From contig JAXHVA010000024.1 of the NCBI GenBank assembly GCA_034189035.1, forward strand, positions 1-50,249: a stretch of 50,249 nt of DNA, in the 5' to 3' direction. Origin of the DNA: JAUXFK01 sp034189035 (lineage in GTDB: Bacteria > Desulfobacterota > UBA8473). Of the stretch, positions 19,111 to 27,544 are shown piece after piece. Each line of letters opens with the position of its first letter. Positions within the stretch are counted from its first letter, which is position 1. The position numbers and the translations under genes are program-made. Below the pieces are notes generated by a model. That model searched no databases. It saw only the letters and a list, made by a program, of their open reading frames with translations, and was not told the DNA's origin.

Positions 19111-19701
19111 ATGAAGAAAGCCTTTAGATGCCTTATCATTATAACTATCTTTTTGTCGGTTTCATTTTTATTTTTACGCTTTAGTTCAGCTCAGGAATTC
19201 TCTGCTGATTATACTGTGCACGAGAAGAAACAGAATATGTCGATCAAAGGTAAGATTTTTATAAAGGGTGAGAAATTCAGACAGGAAACCCTCATACAAG
19301 GAATGAAACAGATCATGATCATACGGCCCGATAAAAACCTCATGTGGATGATTATGCCAGAAGGCAAAACCTATATGGAGATGTCTCATGTAACGGATGA
19401 CAAAAAAATAGAACCATGGACTTCTGAAATGGAAAGCAAGGCAAAGTATCTAGGTAAAGAGACTGTCTCTGGCCTTTCGTGTAAGAAATATCAATATACT
19501 GAACAGGGGAAAACATACTATTCATGGATTTTCGAAAAGTTTCCCTTCCCAGTGAAAACAGAATACAGTGATGGTCTTATTGAGTATAAAAACATTAAAG
19601 AAGGGAAAGTTCCGAATTCTTTGTTCGAGGTTCCTTCAGGATATAAAAAGATGTCGATGCCAAAGATGCCGCAAGGAATAAATATTCCAGATTTTAAATG
19701 A
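19111..19701 (+). CDS. Exported LolA-like / DUF4412-type protein
   Basis: 196 residues with a signal peptide (ending SSAQE) and an AAAAGGAGAGG ribosome site. The mature part reads as antiparallel beta strands with the pattern of DUF4412 and LolA-like periplasmic proteins: FSADYTVHEKKQNM near the start, KGEKFRQE, MIIRPDKNLMWMIMPEGKTYMEM, then KYLGKETVSGLSCKKYQY. The C terminus carries repeated SMPKMPQGI-like residues. Members may bind lipid or a hydrophobic ligand, but the function is not established. It stands alone, before a tRNA gene. Confidence 0.7.
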   Translation: MKKAFRCLIIITIFLSVSFLFLRFSSAQEFSADYTVHEKKQNMSIKGKIFIKGEKFRQETLIQGMKQIMIIRPDKNLMWMIMPEGKTYMEMSHVTDDKKIEPWTSEMESKAKYLGKETVSGLSCKKYQYTEQGKTYYSWIFEKFPFPVKTEYSDGLIEYKNIKEGKVPNSLFEVPSGYKKMSMPKMPQGINIPDFK

Positions 19702-19749
19702 GATCACATTTGTTAAATGGAAATTTCTTAAAAACGTTCTATTGAAAAT

Positions 19750-19826
19750 GCCCCCGTAGCTCAGGTGGATAGAGCAAGGGATTCCTAATCCCTGTGCCGC
19801 GTGTTCGAGTCACGCCGGGGGTACCA
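19750..19826 (+). tRNA. tRNA-Arg (anticodon CCT)
   Basis: A full 77-base cloverleaf. The acceptor stem is GCCCCCG with CGGGGGT (first pair is a G-U wobble). The D arm contains GCTC and GAGC. The anticodon stem AGGGA/TCCCT encloses TTCCTAA, giving anticodon CCT that reads AGG. The T arm contains GTTCGAG, and CCA is encoded after discriminator A. Confidence 0.93.
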
Positions 19827-19832
19827 GTAAAT

Positions 19833-19868
19833 AAAGGAGTTAAGCCCATCAACTTAGCTCCTTTTTTT
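19833..19868 (+). terminator. Intrinsic terminator after tRNA-Arg
   Basis: AAAGGAGTTAAG pairs with CTTAGCTCCTTT across an 8-base loop (12 pairs, one G-U), followed by a run of T. It lies 7 bases after the tRNA 3' CCA. Confidence 0.9.
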
Positions 19869-20418
19869 ATTCACTTCATTTCTCTTTGTTTGTATGGATG
19901 AAAGTAGCTGTTGAAAAAGATACCTATTGAAATGATAATACCCAGAGCTGATATCAACAAGTAAGAATAATAGCACATTTTTCATGTATAACGTGTTCTG
20001 CGACAAAAATAAAAAAATATCCCCTCAAAACCACCGTAAATCCCCCTCCTCCCTAATTTTTTCACATTTTTTCACTACATCTAAAGTTGTCTCAGAATAG
20101 ATTGTTCCCCTCACACATTCAGAAAAAATGATATTCATCTCCAAATTTAATTTCACAAGCGGTATTTTGAAAATTATAATCAGGAATCTTGGTAGAATAT
20201 TTTCCTAATAGTCAAGGTCTACATTAGGATATTTAATTTCTATTTAATCCAGCTGATAGTATATTGCTATTTCTGATTACGGAGTTATCCAGAACTGAGC
20301 CAGAACCCAGACATCTTCATAATATCAAGTAGTTGATAGATTTCGAATTTCAATTGAATCAGAGATTACTTTCTCTGATTACTATAGTGATCTATTATTC
20401 CCACACCGTGACAAGATA
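19869..20418. other. AT-rich gap without a recognisable gene
   Basis: About 550 bases with no gene, RNA or repeat that I can support on either strand. Confidence 0.4.
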
Positions 20419-20763
20419 ATGCTCACAAGCAAAGCACTAATGTTTATCTATCGTAAAAACGGATTTGAGAATATTCAAGATGATTGGCTTGAAGTTGGAC
20501 ATTTGGAATTTTATCCCTGTGATAATGTTTTGACGCTTAAAAAAATAAAAGGAGACAAGATATTGAAGGAATTTGATCAAAAACAGATACATGAATGGGT
20601 CTCCACAGTATGCGACCTGCAGATAGATCATCCTTACATAGATGCGAGAAGAGGCTATATCGCTTTTATTTTTGATGGGAGTCTAAGGTCTGTTATGAGT
20701 AAAGGGGGTAAAAGTTTCAGAAGCTTTCAAAAAACTGGGATGCCGAACAATTCCAATGGATAG
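20419..20763 (+). CDS. Hypothetical protein, uncertain
   Basis: A 114-codon frame with reasonable soluble-protein composition (segments such as WLEVGHLEFYPCDNVLTLKKIKG and DARRGYIAFIFDG) but no family I recognise, no strong ribosome site and no operon partner. The last roughly 20 residues are rich in Ser, Asn and Lys. It sits in AT-rich DNA next to a transposase remnant and could be a real orphan gene, a fragment, or chance. Confidence 0.3.
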   Translation: MLTSKALMFIYRKNGFENIQDDWLEVGHLEFYPCDNVLTLKKIKGDKILKEFDQKQIHEWVSTVCDLQIDHPYIDARRGYIAFIFDGSLRSVMSKGGKSFRSFQKTGMPNNSNG

Positions 20764-20826
20764 CTTTTCAATAGACGATATACCAATGGGATCGGTTTTT
20801 TCATTAGCAATTGGCATGAGTAAATA

Positions 20827-21132
20827 TTATATGGCTAGAATTGTTTTGGAATAATCAATCCTTTGCGTCTTAATAATATGGCCGATAGTAGATAGTGGCA
20901 GAGTTATATTATGATCTTTATTCAAGTAAAAGGCAATTCTGGCAGAACCATATCCGGTCTTCTCCCGTAGAGCCTTTATGAGTTTTGCCCTATCAGCTTG
21001 AGTCGTATTTGGATGAAACTTCGGCTTTGTAGAGCGTTTTTCAAAAGACGAAATATCCCAATTGGATCTCTTGAGACGATTCCAGCAATCATAGTAAATA
21101 GAACGACTATAGCCCAATATCTCACATGCCAA
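20827..21132 (-). pseudogene. Transposase fragment (N-terminal HTH region, IS481/IS3-like)
   Basis: Only about 100 residues remain. They show a helix-turn-helix of the sort that begins DDE transposases (CEILGYSRSIYYDCWNRLKR) and the linker/second HTH (LIKALREKTGYGSARIAFYLNKDHNITLPLSTIGHIIK). No DDE catalytic core follows, the first codon would be TTG, and an in-frame TGA lies just upstream. No terminal inverted repeats were found. This is the decayed left part of an insertion sequence, immediately upstream of the riboswitch promoter. Confidence 0.6.
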
Positions 21133-21168
21133 ACCGACATTTTTTGCTCCTCAGACTTAAATTTTTGC

Positions 21169-21197
21169 TTGACATTATCATTTCATCAATTTATTAT
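21169..21197 (+). promoter_or_regulatory. Sigma-70-type promoter of the cobalamin-riboswitch operon
   Basis: TTGACA at 21169-21174 (perfect -35), 17-base spacer, TATTAT at 21192-21197 (five of six match to the -10). The predicted start near 21204 is just ahead of the first riboswitch. No comparable promoter is seen between the two riboswitches. Confidence 0.8.
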
Positions 21198-21210
21198 TAT
21201 CTTAAGTTGA

Positions 21211-21375
21211 TGTGCTTTTTTATGGAGCAAAGCAGGGAACCCGGTGAAAATCCGGGACGGGCCCGCCGCTGTGATCGGGGACGAAAACTGTAAACACGTC
21301 ACTATTTCATTTTAATGGAACGGGAAGGCGCAGCAAGTAGATTGATCCGAAAGTCAGAAGACCTGCCTGAATAAA
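21211..21375 (+). promoter_or_regulatory. Cobalamin riboswitch 1
   Basis: Contains the conserved core GGGAACCCGGTGAAAATCC, GGGACGGGCCCGCCGCTGTGA and, at 21351-21367, the B12 box AAGTCAGAAGACCTGCC. An intrinsic terminator follows about 60 bases later, so control is probably by transcription termination when cobalamin is bound. Confidence 0.93.
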
Positions 21376-21435
21376 ATATATGTATTCCCCGTGGACAAGG
21401 GATATTTGAAAGGTCTTGAGGAAAGAAAAGGGATA

Positions 21436-21472
21436 CCCCGGATCGATATTTTATATCGGTTCGGGGTTTTTT
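21436..21472 (+). terminator. Terminator of riboswitch 1 (expression platform)
   Basis: A continuous 14-pair stem: CCCCGGATCGATAT, loop TTT, ATATCGGTTCGGGG (two G-U pairs), then six T. It lies between riboswitch 1 and riboswitch 2. Confidence 0.9.
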
Positions 21473-21550
21473 GTTTTGAGTCCTATGTTTTAAAGGATTG
21501 GCACGAAATGAGAATATCAAGCTAACTAATTGAAAATAAAATAATCGTTT

Positions 21551-21713
21551 AGGTGCTTGTAAAAGCTTAATAGGGAACCCGGTTGAAATCCGGGACGGAC
21601 CCACCTCTGTAATTGGGGACGAAAGCTGTAAATATGTCACTGTTTCACTTTAATGAAATGGGAAGGCGCAGCAAGTAGATTGATCCGAAAGTCAGAAGAC
21701 CTGCCTGAATGAC
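21551..21713 (+). promoter_or_regulatory. Cobalamin riboswitch 2 (tandem copy)
   Basis: A second complete cobalamin element: GGGAACCCGGTTGAAATCC, GGGACGGACCCACCTCTGTAA and the same B12 box at 21689-21705. Its 3' half is nearly identical to that of riboswitch 1 (more than 40 consecutive matching bases around the box), while the 5' half differs more. It is followed by its own terminator. Confidence 0.92.
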
Positions 21714-21770
21714 TGGTTTGACATCTATGGGAATAGAACAAGCCTAATGAATCTATGGATAAAAAAGGGG

Positions 21771-21811
21771 AATCCCCAGATCGGTTTAATCTTGGTCCGG
21801 GGATTTTTTTT
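21771..21811 (+). terminator. Terminator of riboswitch 2 (expression platform)
   Basis: AATCCCC pairs with GGGGATT; an inner AGATC/GGTCC helix has one mismatch and one G-U. A run of T follows. The receptor gene starts about 130 bases downstream. Confidence 0.8.
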
Positions 21812-21941
21812 AGGGATTCGTTCTTCACATTGAACAGGGAAAAGGGAAGATTGAAACTCACCAGGCGGAGCTAAGAGAAAACCGAATGTGTGCCTCAATA
21901 AACATCTATTATTTTAAATATTTATTACTGAAGAGTGAAGT

Positions 21942-24011
21942 ATGAAAAAAAGAGGTTTATTAATTATTTTGTTCATTGTCATAATGAAACCATTGTGGTC
22001 CTGGGGGGCTGGGGATAAGAAAAAAACTGAGAAAGTGGATGACATTGTCGTTACCGCAACAAAATCTGAACAATCCAAGGATGAGATCCCTTCAGTAGTG
22101 GATGTTATCTCTTCTGTCGATCTAGAGGTGACCAACGAAAGAGACTTGACCGGCGTACTCAAGAAAAACAGCAGTGTCGATGTCATTGAATACCCGGGTG
22201 CACTCTCTGGAATTTCGATCCGTGGTTTCAGGCCTGAATACAAGGGTATTACAAAACATACGCTAATTCTTATTGACGGTAAACCCAGCGGTGCAACTAA
22301 CCTTGCCACGATTTTAAAGGACAATGTGGAACGGATCGAGGTATTGAAAGGGCCGTCCTCTTCACTTTACGGAGCAGAATCCATGGGTGGTGTTGTAAAT
22401 GTGATAACGAAAAAGTCCAAAGGCAAGCTCACGTCTTCCCTCACCGGAGGGTATGGAAGCTTTGATCGTTATTACAGCAACTTTTTCTCAGGCGGCAATC
22501 TGCACGATAAATTTGATTTCGATATTGCCTTAAGCAAGGAGGGGAGAGATGATTTTTCACAGGGAAGCAAGGATATTGAAACATCGGCAATTCCCCAGAA
22601 CAATCTGGATGATGACACAAGGGAAAATACTAAAACCGATGAAAGAAGTATCAATGTAAGAATCGGATCATACCTGACCGATGACCTGAGGCTAGATTTC
22701 ACAGTATCAAACTACTATGGTGAAATCGAAACCCCTGGCGGCATTTACAAAGTTCCACCCCAACCCAGTGACAAGGAGCTTGAAAATTATAGATACGATC
22801 TTTCACTGGGATATGAGATTAAAAACCATGATTTTTCTTTCTCCCTGTATTCATCCAGCGAGGACAATTACTACATCAAAAAACCATCGGGTGAACCTTC
22901 CTATAAAAGCTCCCTTTCAACTACAGAATGGGTGGGATGCCAGCTAAACGATACTTTGCATTATAACAAGCATGATATCACTTTTGGTGTTGACTATCAG
23001 AAAATTGATCAGGACGGTGAAGGTTTTAATTCAGACGGTTCACGAAAAGCACCCTCCAAACCCAACAATTCAAGAACCAATATGGGGGCTTTTACTGATA
23101 GTTTCATGAAGCTGATGAATGAGTGTCTCATTGTCAATGTGGGCATGCGTTTTGATAACTTTGAGCTGAAAATGAAGGACACCCCTTATATTACGAATGA
23201 GTACTCCACAGAATCTCAGGACTTTGAGGTGTTCAGTCCTCGGCTGGGAGTGAAATATTTCTTTCCTAAATCCAGAATCTTTCAATTTCATTCAACCATA
23301 GGGACTGCCTTTGTGCCGCCTACAGCCTATCAGATTGCAGGGGATTATGAATACTACGGTGACATTATTCAGGGAAACGAGGATATTGATCCTGAAAAAA
23401 GTGTAACATGGGATGCCGGTTTGACCATCAAGCAGATAGAAAAAGGTTATTCTGTTGACCTGACCTATTTTAACAGCGATGTCGAAGATAAAATCGTTGA
23501 ATATCTAAAGGATGAAGTAGCAAATATAAGATCATTTAAAAACTCAGATGAGGCCAAAATCAGAGGTATTGAATGGGAGCTTTCCTATGATTTCGGTGTT
23601 TTGATGGGTCTCCAGTCGGTTATTGAGCTGTATTGTAACTGTACATGCCTCATAGAATCGGAAGAATACAACGAGGGTGAGTGGAAAGATATTCAAAATG
23701 TGTCCGACACCAAATACAATGTGGGGATCTTGTATCACGACAACCGGTTCTTCGGCAGATTCAGTCTTCGACACATCGGCAAAATGAAAGACACAGACTG
23801 GGATGACATTAACAACGACGGAGAGAAAAAAGGGGATGTGATCTCATATGGCAATTTCGACATTCTTGATTTCAGCGCCGGCATATCTTTTCTTAAACAC
23901 CACAAAATAAGCATCAGTATAGATAACATTCTGGATACATACTACTATGAAAAAGGCGGATACCCGCTAGACGGAAGAACCTACTACGCTCAATACACGT
24001 TCAAATTCTAA
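21942..24011 (+). CDS. TonB-dependent outer-membrane receptor 1 (BtuB-like)
   Basis: 689 residues with signal peptide. The TonB box DDIVVTATK is at about 33-41. A plug domain follows (SIRGFRPEYKG, LILIDGKPSG, VERIEVLKGPSSSLYGAESMGGVVNVIT), then a 22-strand-type barrel ending in a terminal Phe (QYTFKF). The plug and box resemble BtuB. It is the first gene after the tandem cobalamin riboswitches, so a corrinoid is the likeliest substrate. Base composition is nearer to the left flank than to the genes that follow. The next receptor begins 21 bases later. Confidence 0.92.
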   Translation: MKKRGLLIILFIVIMKPLWSWGAGDKKKTEKVDDIVVTATKSEQSKDEIPSVVDVISSVDLEVTNERDLTGVLKKNSSVDVIEYPGALSGISIRGFRPEYKGITKHTLILIDGKPSGATNLATILKDNVERIEVLKGPSSSLYGAESMGGVVNVITKKSKGKLTSSLTGGYGSFDRYYSNFFSGGNLHDKFDFDIALSKEGRDDFSQGSKDIETSAIPQNNLDDDTRENTKTDERSINVRIGSYLTDDLRLDFTVSNYYGEIETPGGIYKVPPQPSDKELENYRYDLSLGYEIKNHDFSFSLYSSSEDNYYIKKPSGEPSYKSSLSTTEWVGCQLNDTLHYNKHDITFGVDYQKIDQDGEGFNSDGSRKAPSKPNNSRTNMGAFTDSFMKLMNECLIVNVGMRFDNFELKMKDTPYITNEYSTESQDFEVFSPRLGVKYFFPKSRIFQFHSTIGTAFVPPTAYQIAGDYEYYGDIIQGNEDIDPEKSVTWDAGLTIKQIEKGYSVDLTYFNSDVEDKIVEYLKDEVANIRSFKNSDEAKIRGIEWELSYDFGVLMGLQSVIELYCNCTCLIESEEYNEGEWKDIQNVSDTKYNVGILYHDNRFFGRFSLRHIGKMKDTDWDDINNDGEKKGDVISYGNFDILDFSAGISFLKHHKISISIDNILDTYYYEKGGYPLDGRTYYAQYTFKF

Positions 24012-24031
24012 ATTGAAAAGAGGTCCTGACA

Positions 24032-25927
24032 ATGTATATGAAAATCCTCTATTACATTATAATCATCGGAATGATTGTTTTCACCTCCGTCGCAGACGCC
24101 ATGGCTCATGACAATCAAGGGCATCCGGCGCTATCCGAGCCGTCCAAAACCGTTCAGCTGGATGAAATCGTGGTATCCGGGGATAAAATCGAGGCATTTA
24201 TTCAGCAAAATCCCCACCAGGTAGTCTGGCTGGACGCTGCGGAAATAAAAAAGAGTCATTTTATGGATGCATATGAAGCCTTGTCCACACTGCCTGGTGT
24301 CGACATCAAGCCCTCCACAAGCGGAGGTGCCCGGATAACCATCAGGGGAAGCGGCGGATCCGGTAAGGTATTAATCCTCATTGACGGCCGCCCCATGAAC
24401 ACCAGTCAATACGGCAGTGTGGATCTTTCCGGTATTCCCATGGATATAATCAAATCCATCACTGTCTTCAAACCCCCGGCGCCCCTCTGGCTGGGGCCGG
24501 GCAGCAGTGCCGGTGCAATTTGCATTGAAACCAAAACCGGCGCCCAGGAAAAATTAAAAAACGGCAAATACCGGATAGCTTTAAGCGGCGGTTCCCATGG
24601 CCTTTTTGATATGAACTGCTCCGGAAAAATCAACCGTCATAAACAAAATACTCTGATTGCGGCGGGATATTTTCACACGGACGGTAAACGGGAAAACAGC
24701 GATAAGGATACCGGGCGTCTGGGTGTGAACTGGGACTATAAACCCAACAATTTAACCCAATATCAGATCAACGGGAAGTATCACCATACCGAACAGGGGG
24801 TTTCCGGTCCCTTATACAACCTCACCCCCAATGCCAGGCAGAAATATGACAAAGGAAGCCTGGATTTCAAGGTCAAAGGACTTGCAGGGGAAAAGGCGGA
24901 TTATGATGTGAAACTTTACAGCGATATCTGCTCGCTCGAAGACCGTGCCGACGCCGGTGAGGTTTATACACTGGATTTATGTAAGACCGGTTTGGGAAGT
25001 GAGGTCGTATGGAGCAATCTCCTTAATGGCCATGATATCCGGCTGGGCGGATTTGCTGAGTACATCAATGTAGATCACACCGTAGACGGTGAACATCATC
25101 GGAATACCTTATCCCTCCATGTGGAACATACAAGGAGGTTTGAGCGCATTACCGTCATTTCTGGGTCAAGGGGCGATTACACAAACGATTTTGACCTTTC
25201 TCCTGCAGCCGATCTCGGTGTTCATGTGAGGCTGGCCCAAGACACTATTCTCAAATGCAATGCGGGCTATTCTGTCAACCTTCCATCTTTCGGCCAGTTG
25301 TACCAGCCCAGCCACGGCGCCATTGACCAAGTCAGGGGAAACCCTAATCTTTCCGAGGAGAAAATCCTTTCCACCGGTCTGGGAGTGGACCATATATTCA
25401 AAAAAGACAATATTTTCTCCATTTCCCTGTTCCGGACAGATACGGATGACCTGATCAAATACCAGCGCGGCGTTGATAATATCAGCCGCCCTGATAATAT
25501 CCGTCATGCCTATAAGCAGGGTATCGAAGCGTCGGTAAAAGTGAGTCCTTTGGCGACACCACTTACCATTGACATGAACTATATCCTTCAGGAAACCAAA
25601 AATGAAGACAATGACAAAGAGCTGAGCTATGCCCCGAAACATCATGGTAAAATTATGGTTAAATACGCGTTTCCCGCAAAAATCCGGCTAGAACTTATCG
25701 CCAGGGTTTACAGCAGCCAGTTTACCGATACGGATAATACGGATGCTGAAAAAATCAGCGGCTATACCACTGTGGATGCCAAAGTGATTCAGCCTCTCAC
25801 ACTTTTTTCGCGGTCTGCTGAGTTCTTTGTCCACGTGATCAATCTTTTAGATCACGATTATGAACTCCATTACGGTTATCCAGATGACGGGTTCCGGTTT
25901 ATAGCAGGATTAGCGGCCAATTTCTAA
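24032..25927 (+). CDS. TonB-dependent outer-membrane receptor 2
   Basis: 631 residues. A signal peptide (or start at the third codon, also Met) is followed by a His-containing linker (AHDNQGH), a TonB box LDEIVVSGDK at about 43-52, a plug (ALSTLPGVDIKPS, ITIRGSGGSGKVLILIDGRPMN) and a barrel ending in AANF. An AGAGGT ribosome site lies upstream. It differs clearly from receptor 1 and probably takes a related but different ligand, such as another metallo-tetrapyrrole or metal chelate. From about this gene on the DNA is visibly GC-richer. Confidence 0.9.
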   Translation: MYMKILYYIIIIGMIVFTSVADAMAHDNQGHPALSEPSKTVQLDEIVVSGDKIEAFIQQNPHQVVWLDAAEIKKSHFMDAYEALSTLPGVDIKPSTSGGARITIRGSGGSGKVLILIDGRPMNTSQYGSVDLSGIPMDIIKSITVFKPPAPLWLGPGSSAGAICIETKTGAQEKLKNGKYRIALSGGSHGLFDMNCSGKINRHKQNTLIAAGYFHTDGKRENSDKDTGRLGVNWDYKPNNLTQYQINGKYHHTEQGVSGPLYNLTPNARQKYDKGSLDFKVKGLAGEKADYDVKLYSDICSLEDRADAGEVYTLDLCKTGLGSEVVWSNLLNGHDIRLGGFAEYINVDHTVDGEHHRNTLSLHVEHTRRFERITVISGSRGDYTNDFDLSPAADLGVHVRLAQDTILKCNAGYSVNLPSFGQLYQPSHGAIDQVRGNPNLSEEKILSTGLGVDHIFKKDNIFSISLFRTDTDDLIKYQRGVDNISRPDNIRHAYKQGIEASVKVSPLATPLTIDMNYILQETKNEDNDKELSYAPKHHGKIMVKYAFPAKIRLELIARVYSSQFTDTDNTDAEKISGYTTVDAKVIQPLTLFSRSAEFFVHVINLLDHDYELHYGYPDDGFRFIAGLAANF

Positions 25928-25954
25928 CGATGAATTAAAATAGACGAGGCACCA

Positions 25955-26710
25955 TTGATTCAAAACAGTTTCTTACTTGCGACGATCTTTTACCTATTGG
26001 GCTTTTGCGCCTCTATCGCAAAGAAAAAACATCTGACCGGCATACTGCTACTTTCCGGACTTGTGACCAACGCGTGTTCTATCACCATGCGCTATTTTCA
26101 GACACTGCCGATGATGCCGTTATACCAAGCGCCGTTCTTTCTCCCCTTTTGCCTAGGGCTTTTTGCTTTTGCCATGGTTTCCCGAGATCGCGCAGGGAAG
26201 ACAGAAACGCTTTTTATTATGGCGATTCTTTCCTGTATAGCTGCGCTTTTCCCTAAGGATCATTATCTCCCCTTTTTGCAGTTTAAAACTGTTCTAGCGC
26301 ACCTGTTTTTTATTTTCGGGATCATCGGCAGGACGTTTTTTCTTTTGTCCGGTATCCTGGCCTATCTGGTTATACGGCAAAGAAAATCACCTTTTACTTA
26401 CGGTGTTTCGTTAAAAGACGTCAGACAGTTCGTAATATGGGGGTATGTGCTTTTTACCATGTCCATATTCAGCGGTGCCATCTGGTCTTATCTGGGATGG
26501 GGGACACCTGTGGTCTGGGATGACCCAGGCATTGTCACCGCCATGTCCACATGGTTGTACTACAGCCTGTATCTGCACCTTCACCTGATCGCTTTCGGCA
26601 ATGTAAAAAACAGACCCTATTTTGCCTTATTCGGCGCTGTTTGGGTGACGATCTTTAACTGGCTGCCGGATATGGGCAGATTCATGTTACCTATGATATT
26701 TATCAAGTAA
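25955..26710 (+). CDS. Divergent CcsA/CcmC-like haem-handling membrane protein
   Basis: 251 residues, TTG start, about eight membrane helices. It has the WWD-type segment of the cytochrome c assembly family (LGWGTPVVWDD, then TWLYYSLYLHLHL) and an upstream membrane His in VLAHLFFIFG that fits the first haem-ligand position of CcsA. The C-terminal motif that in CcsA carries the second conserved His (GLHSYG-like) is replaced by LPDMGRFMLP. In System II cytochrome c biogenesis CcsA with Ccs1/ResB carries haem to apocytochrome; the next gene is ResB-like. Lying between TonB receptors and a tetrapyrrole ABC importer, this pair may instead handle an imported tetrapyrrole. Confidence 0.75.
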   Translation: MIQNSFLLATIFYLLGFCASIAKKKHLTGILLLSGLVTNACSITMRYFQTLPMMPLYQAPFFLPFCLGLFAFAMVSRDRAGKTETLFIMAILSCIAALFPKDHYLPFLQFKTVLAHLFFIFGIIGRTFFLLSGILAYLVIRQRKSPFTYGVSLKDVRQFVIWGYVLFTMSIFSGAIWSYLGWGTPVVWDDPGIVTAMSTWLYYSLYLHLHLIAFGNVKNRPYFALFGAVWVTIFNWLPDMGRFMLPMIFIK

Positions 26711-26720
26711 AAGGAAACGG

Positions 26721-27524
26721 ATGAAGACACTCAATCGTATATGGCGCATGATGGGAGGCATCCATCTGACGTTTTACCTGATAAGCATGATCATGGCCGA
26801 TCTTACGGCAGGATTTTTTTCATTGAAATTCAATAATCAACTCTTTCATCCGCTGAACGATATGGGATTCGTCAAGTGGGCCGATACCTGGGCAAAACAC
26901 AACCCCTATGAAACTGCCTGGCTGTTCATCCTGATTGGTTTGATGGCGCTTCTTTCGGTCAATACATTTATATGCACCATGCAGCGGGTGATCACCTTCT
27001 TTCAACAATATTCAGCAACTGAACACAAAACCAGATTTGTTCTGAGATTATCGCCCCATATCATGCACTATGCCTTGCTCATCATGCTTCTGGGATACCT
27101 GGTCAGTTACCTGACCAGCCAAACATATCTGAGCAACATTCTACTTCCAGGAAAATCCGCGAAAATTCCAGGCTCGCCCTGTGTTGTTCGACTAACGGAT
27201 CTGAAGATTGACTACTATCAAGGTCAGCGGCTTTCATACATGCAGGGGCGGGGGCTCGACGTCAAGGCTGAACTTTGCATTCAATGCGGGAAGGAATCTA
27301 TGACCCGAGTGCTTAGATTTAACAGACCCGTCCGGTTTCATTCCTATAGTCTTCATTTGAAAGATTTTTCACCTAAGAGCAAATCCGACATGGCGACCAG
27401 GGAATATATTAAATTCACAATAAAAAAAGATCCCGGATTAGGTTTTTACTTCAGCGGGATGATTTTATTCGCTGTAGGCCTGCTGCTGTATCTGCTGAAT
27501 TGGGTACTGGCGGTCAGGCAATAA
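26721..27524 (+). CDS. ResB/Ccs1-like membrane protein, short form
   Basis: 267 residues, against roughly 450 or more in classical ResB/Ccs1. Visible are three N-terminal membrane helices (first about residues 12-30, with ADLTAG after it), a periplasmic beta-rich domain (LPGKSAKIPGSPCVVRLTDLKIDYY to LHLKDFSP) and a last helix (FYFSGMILFAVGLLLYLL) as in ResB. Cys-x2-Cys (CIQCG) occurs in the periplasmic part. It begins 10 bases after the CcsA-like gene, so the two form a unit. No c-type cytochrome gene is nearby, which argues against an ordinary cytochrome c maturation role here. Confidence 0.7.
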   Translation: MKTLNRIWRMMGGIHLTFYLISMIMADLTAGFFSLKFNNQLFHPLNDMGFVKWADTWAKHNPYETAWLFILIGLMALLSVNTFICTMQRVITFFQQYSATEHKTRFVLRLSPHIMHYALLIMLLGYLVSYLTSQTYLSNILLPGKSAKIPGSPCVVRLTDLKIDYYQGQRLSYMQGRGLDVKAELCIQCGKESMTRVLRFNRPVRFHSYSLHLKDFSPKSKSDMATREYIKFTIKKDPGLGFYFSGMILFAVGLLLYLLNWVLAVRQ

Positions 27525-27544
27525 TACTACGGAGAAAGAAACCA

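Noticed and set aside
19750..19826. tRNA-Arg as the attachment site of an island
   Set aside because: No second copy of the tRNA 3' end was found near 49.1 kb or elsewhere in the window, no integrase gene is present, and the compositional change starts about 4 kb further right.
21476..21550. A second promoter between the two riboswitches
   Set aside because: TTGGCA and TTGAAA occur but neither has a reasonable -10 box at 16-18 bases.
21302..21861. Minus-strand open frames across the riboswitches with shared C-terminal sequence
   Set aside because: They are the antisense of the duplicated riboswitch RNA; their similarity comes from that duplication, not from a protein family.
25955..27524. 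An ordinary cytochrome c maturation operon
   Set aside because: No cytochrome c, thioredoxin-like or further Ccs genes accompany the pair, the second His motif seems missing, and the neighbours are tetrapyrrole-uptake genes.
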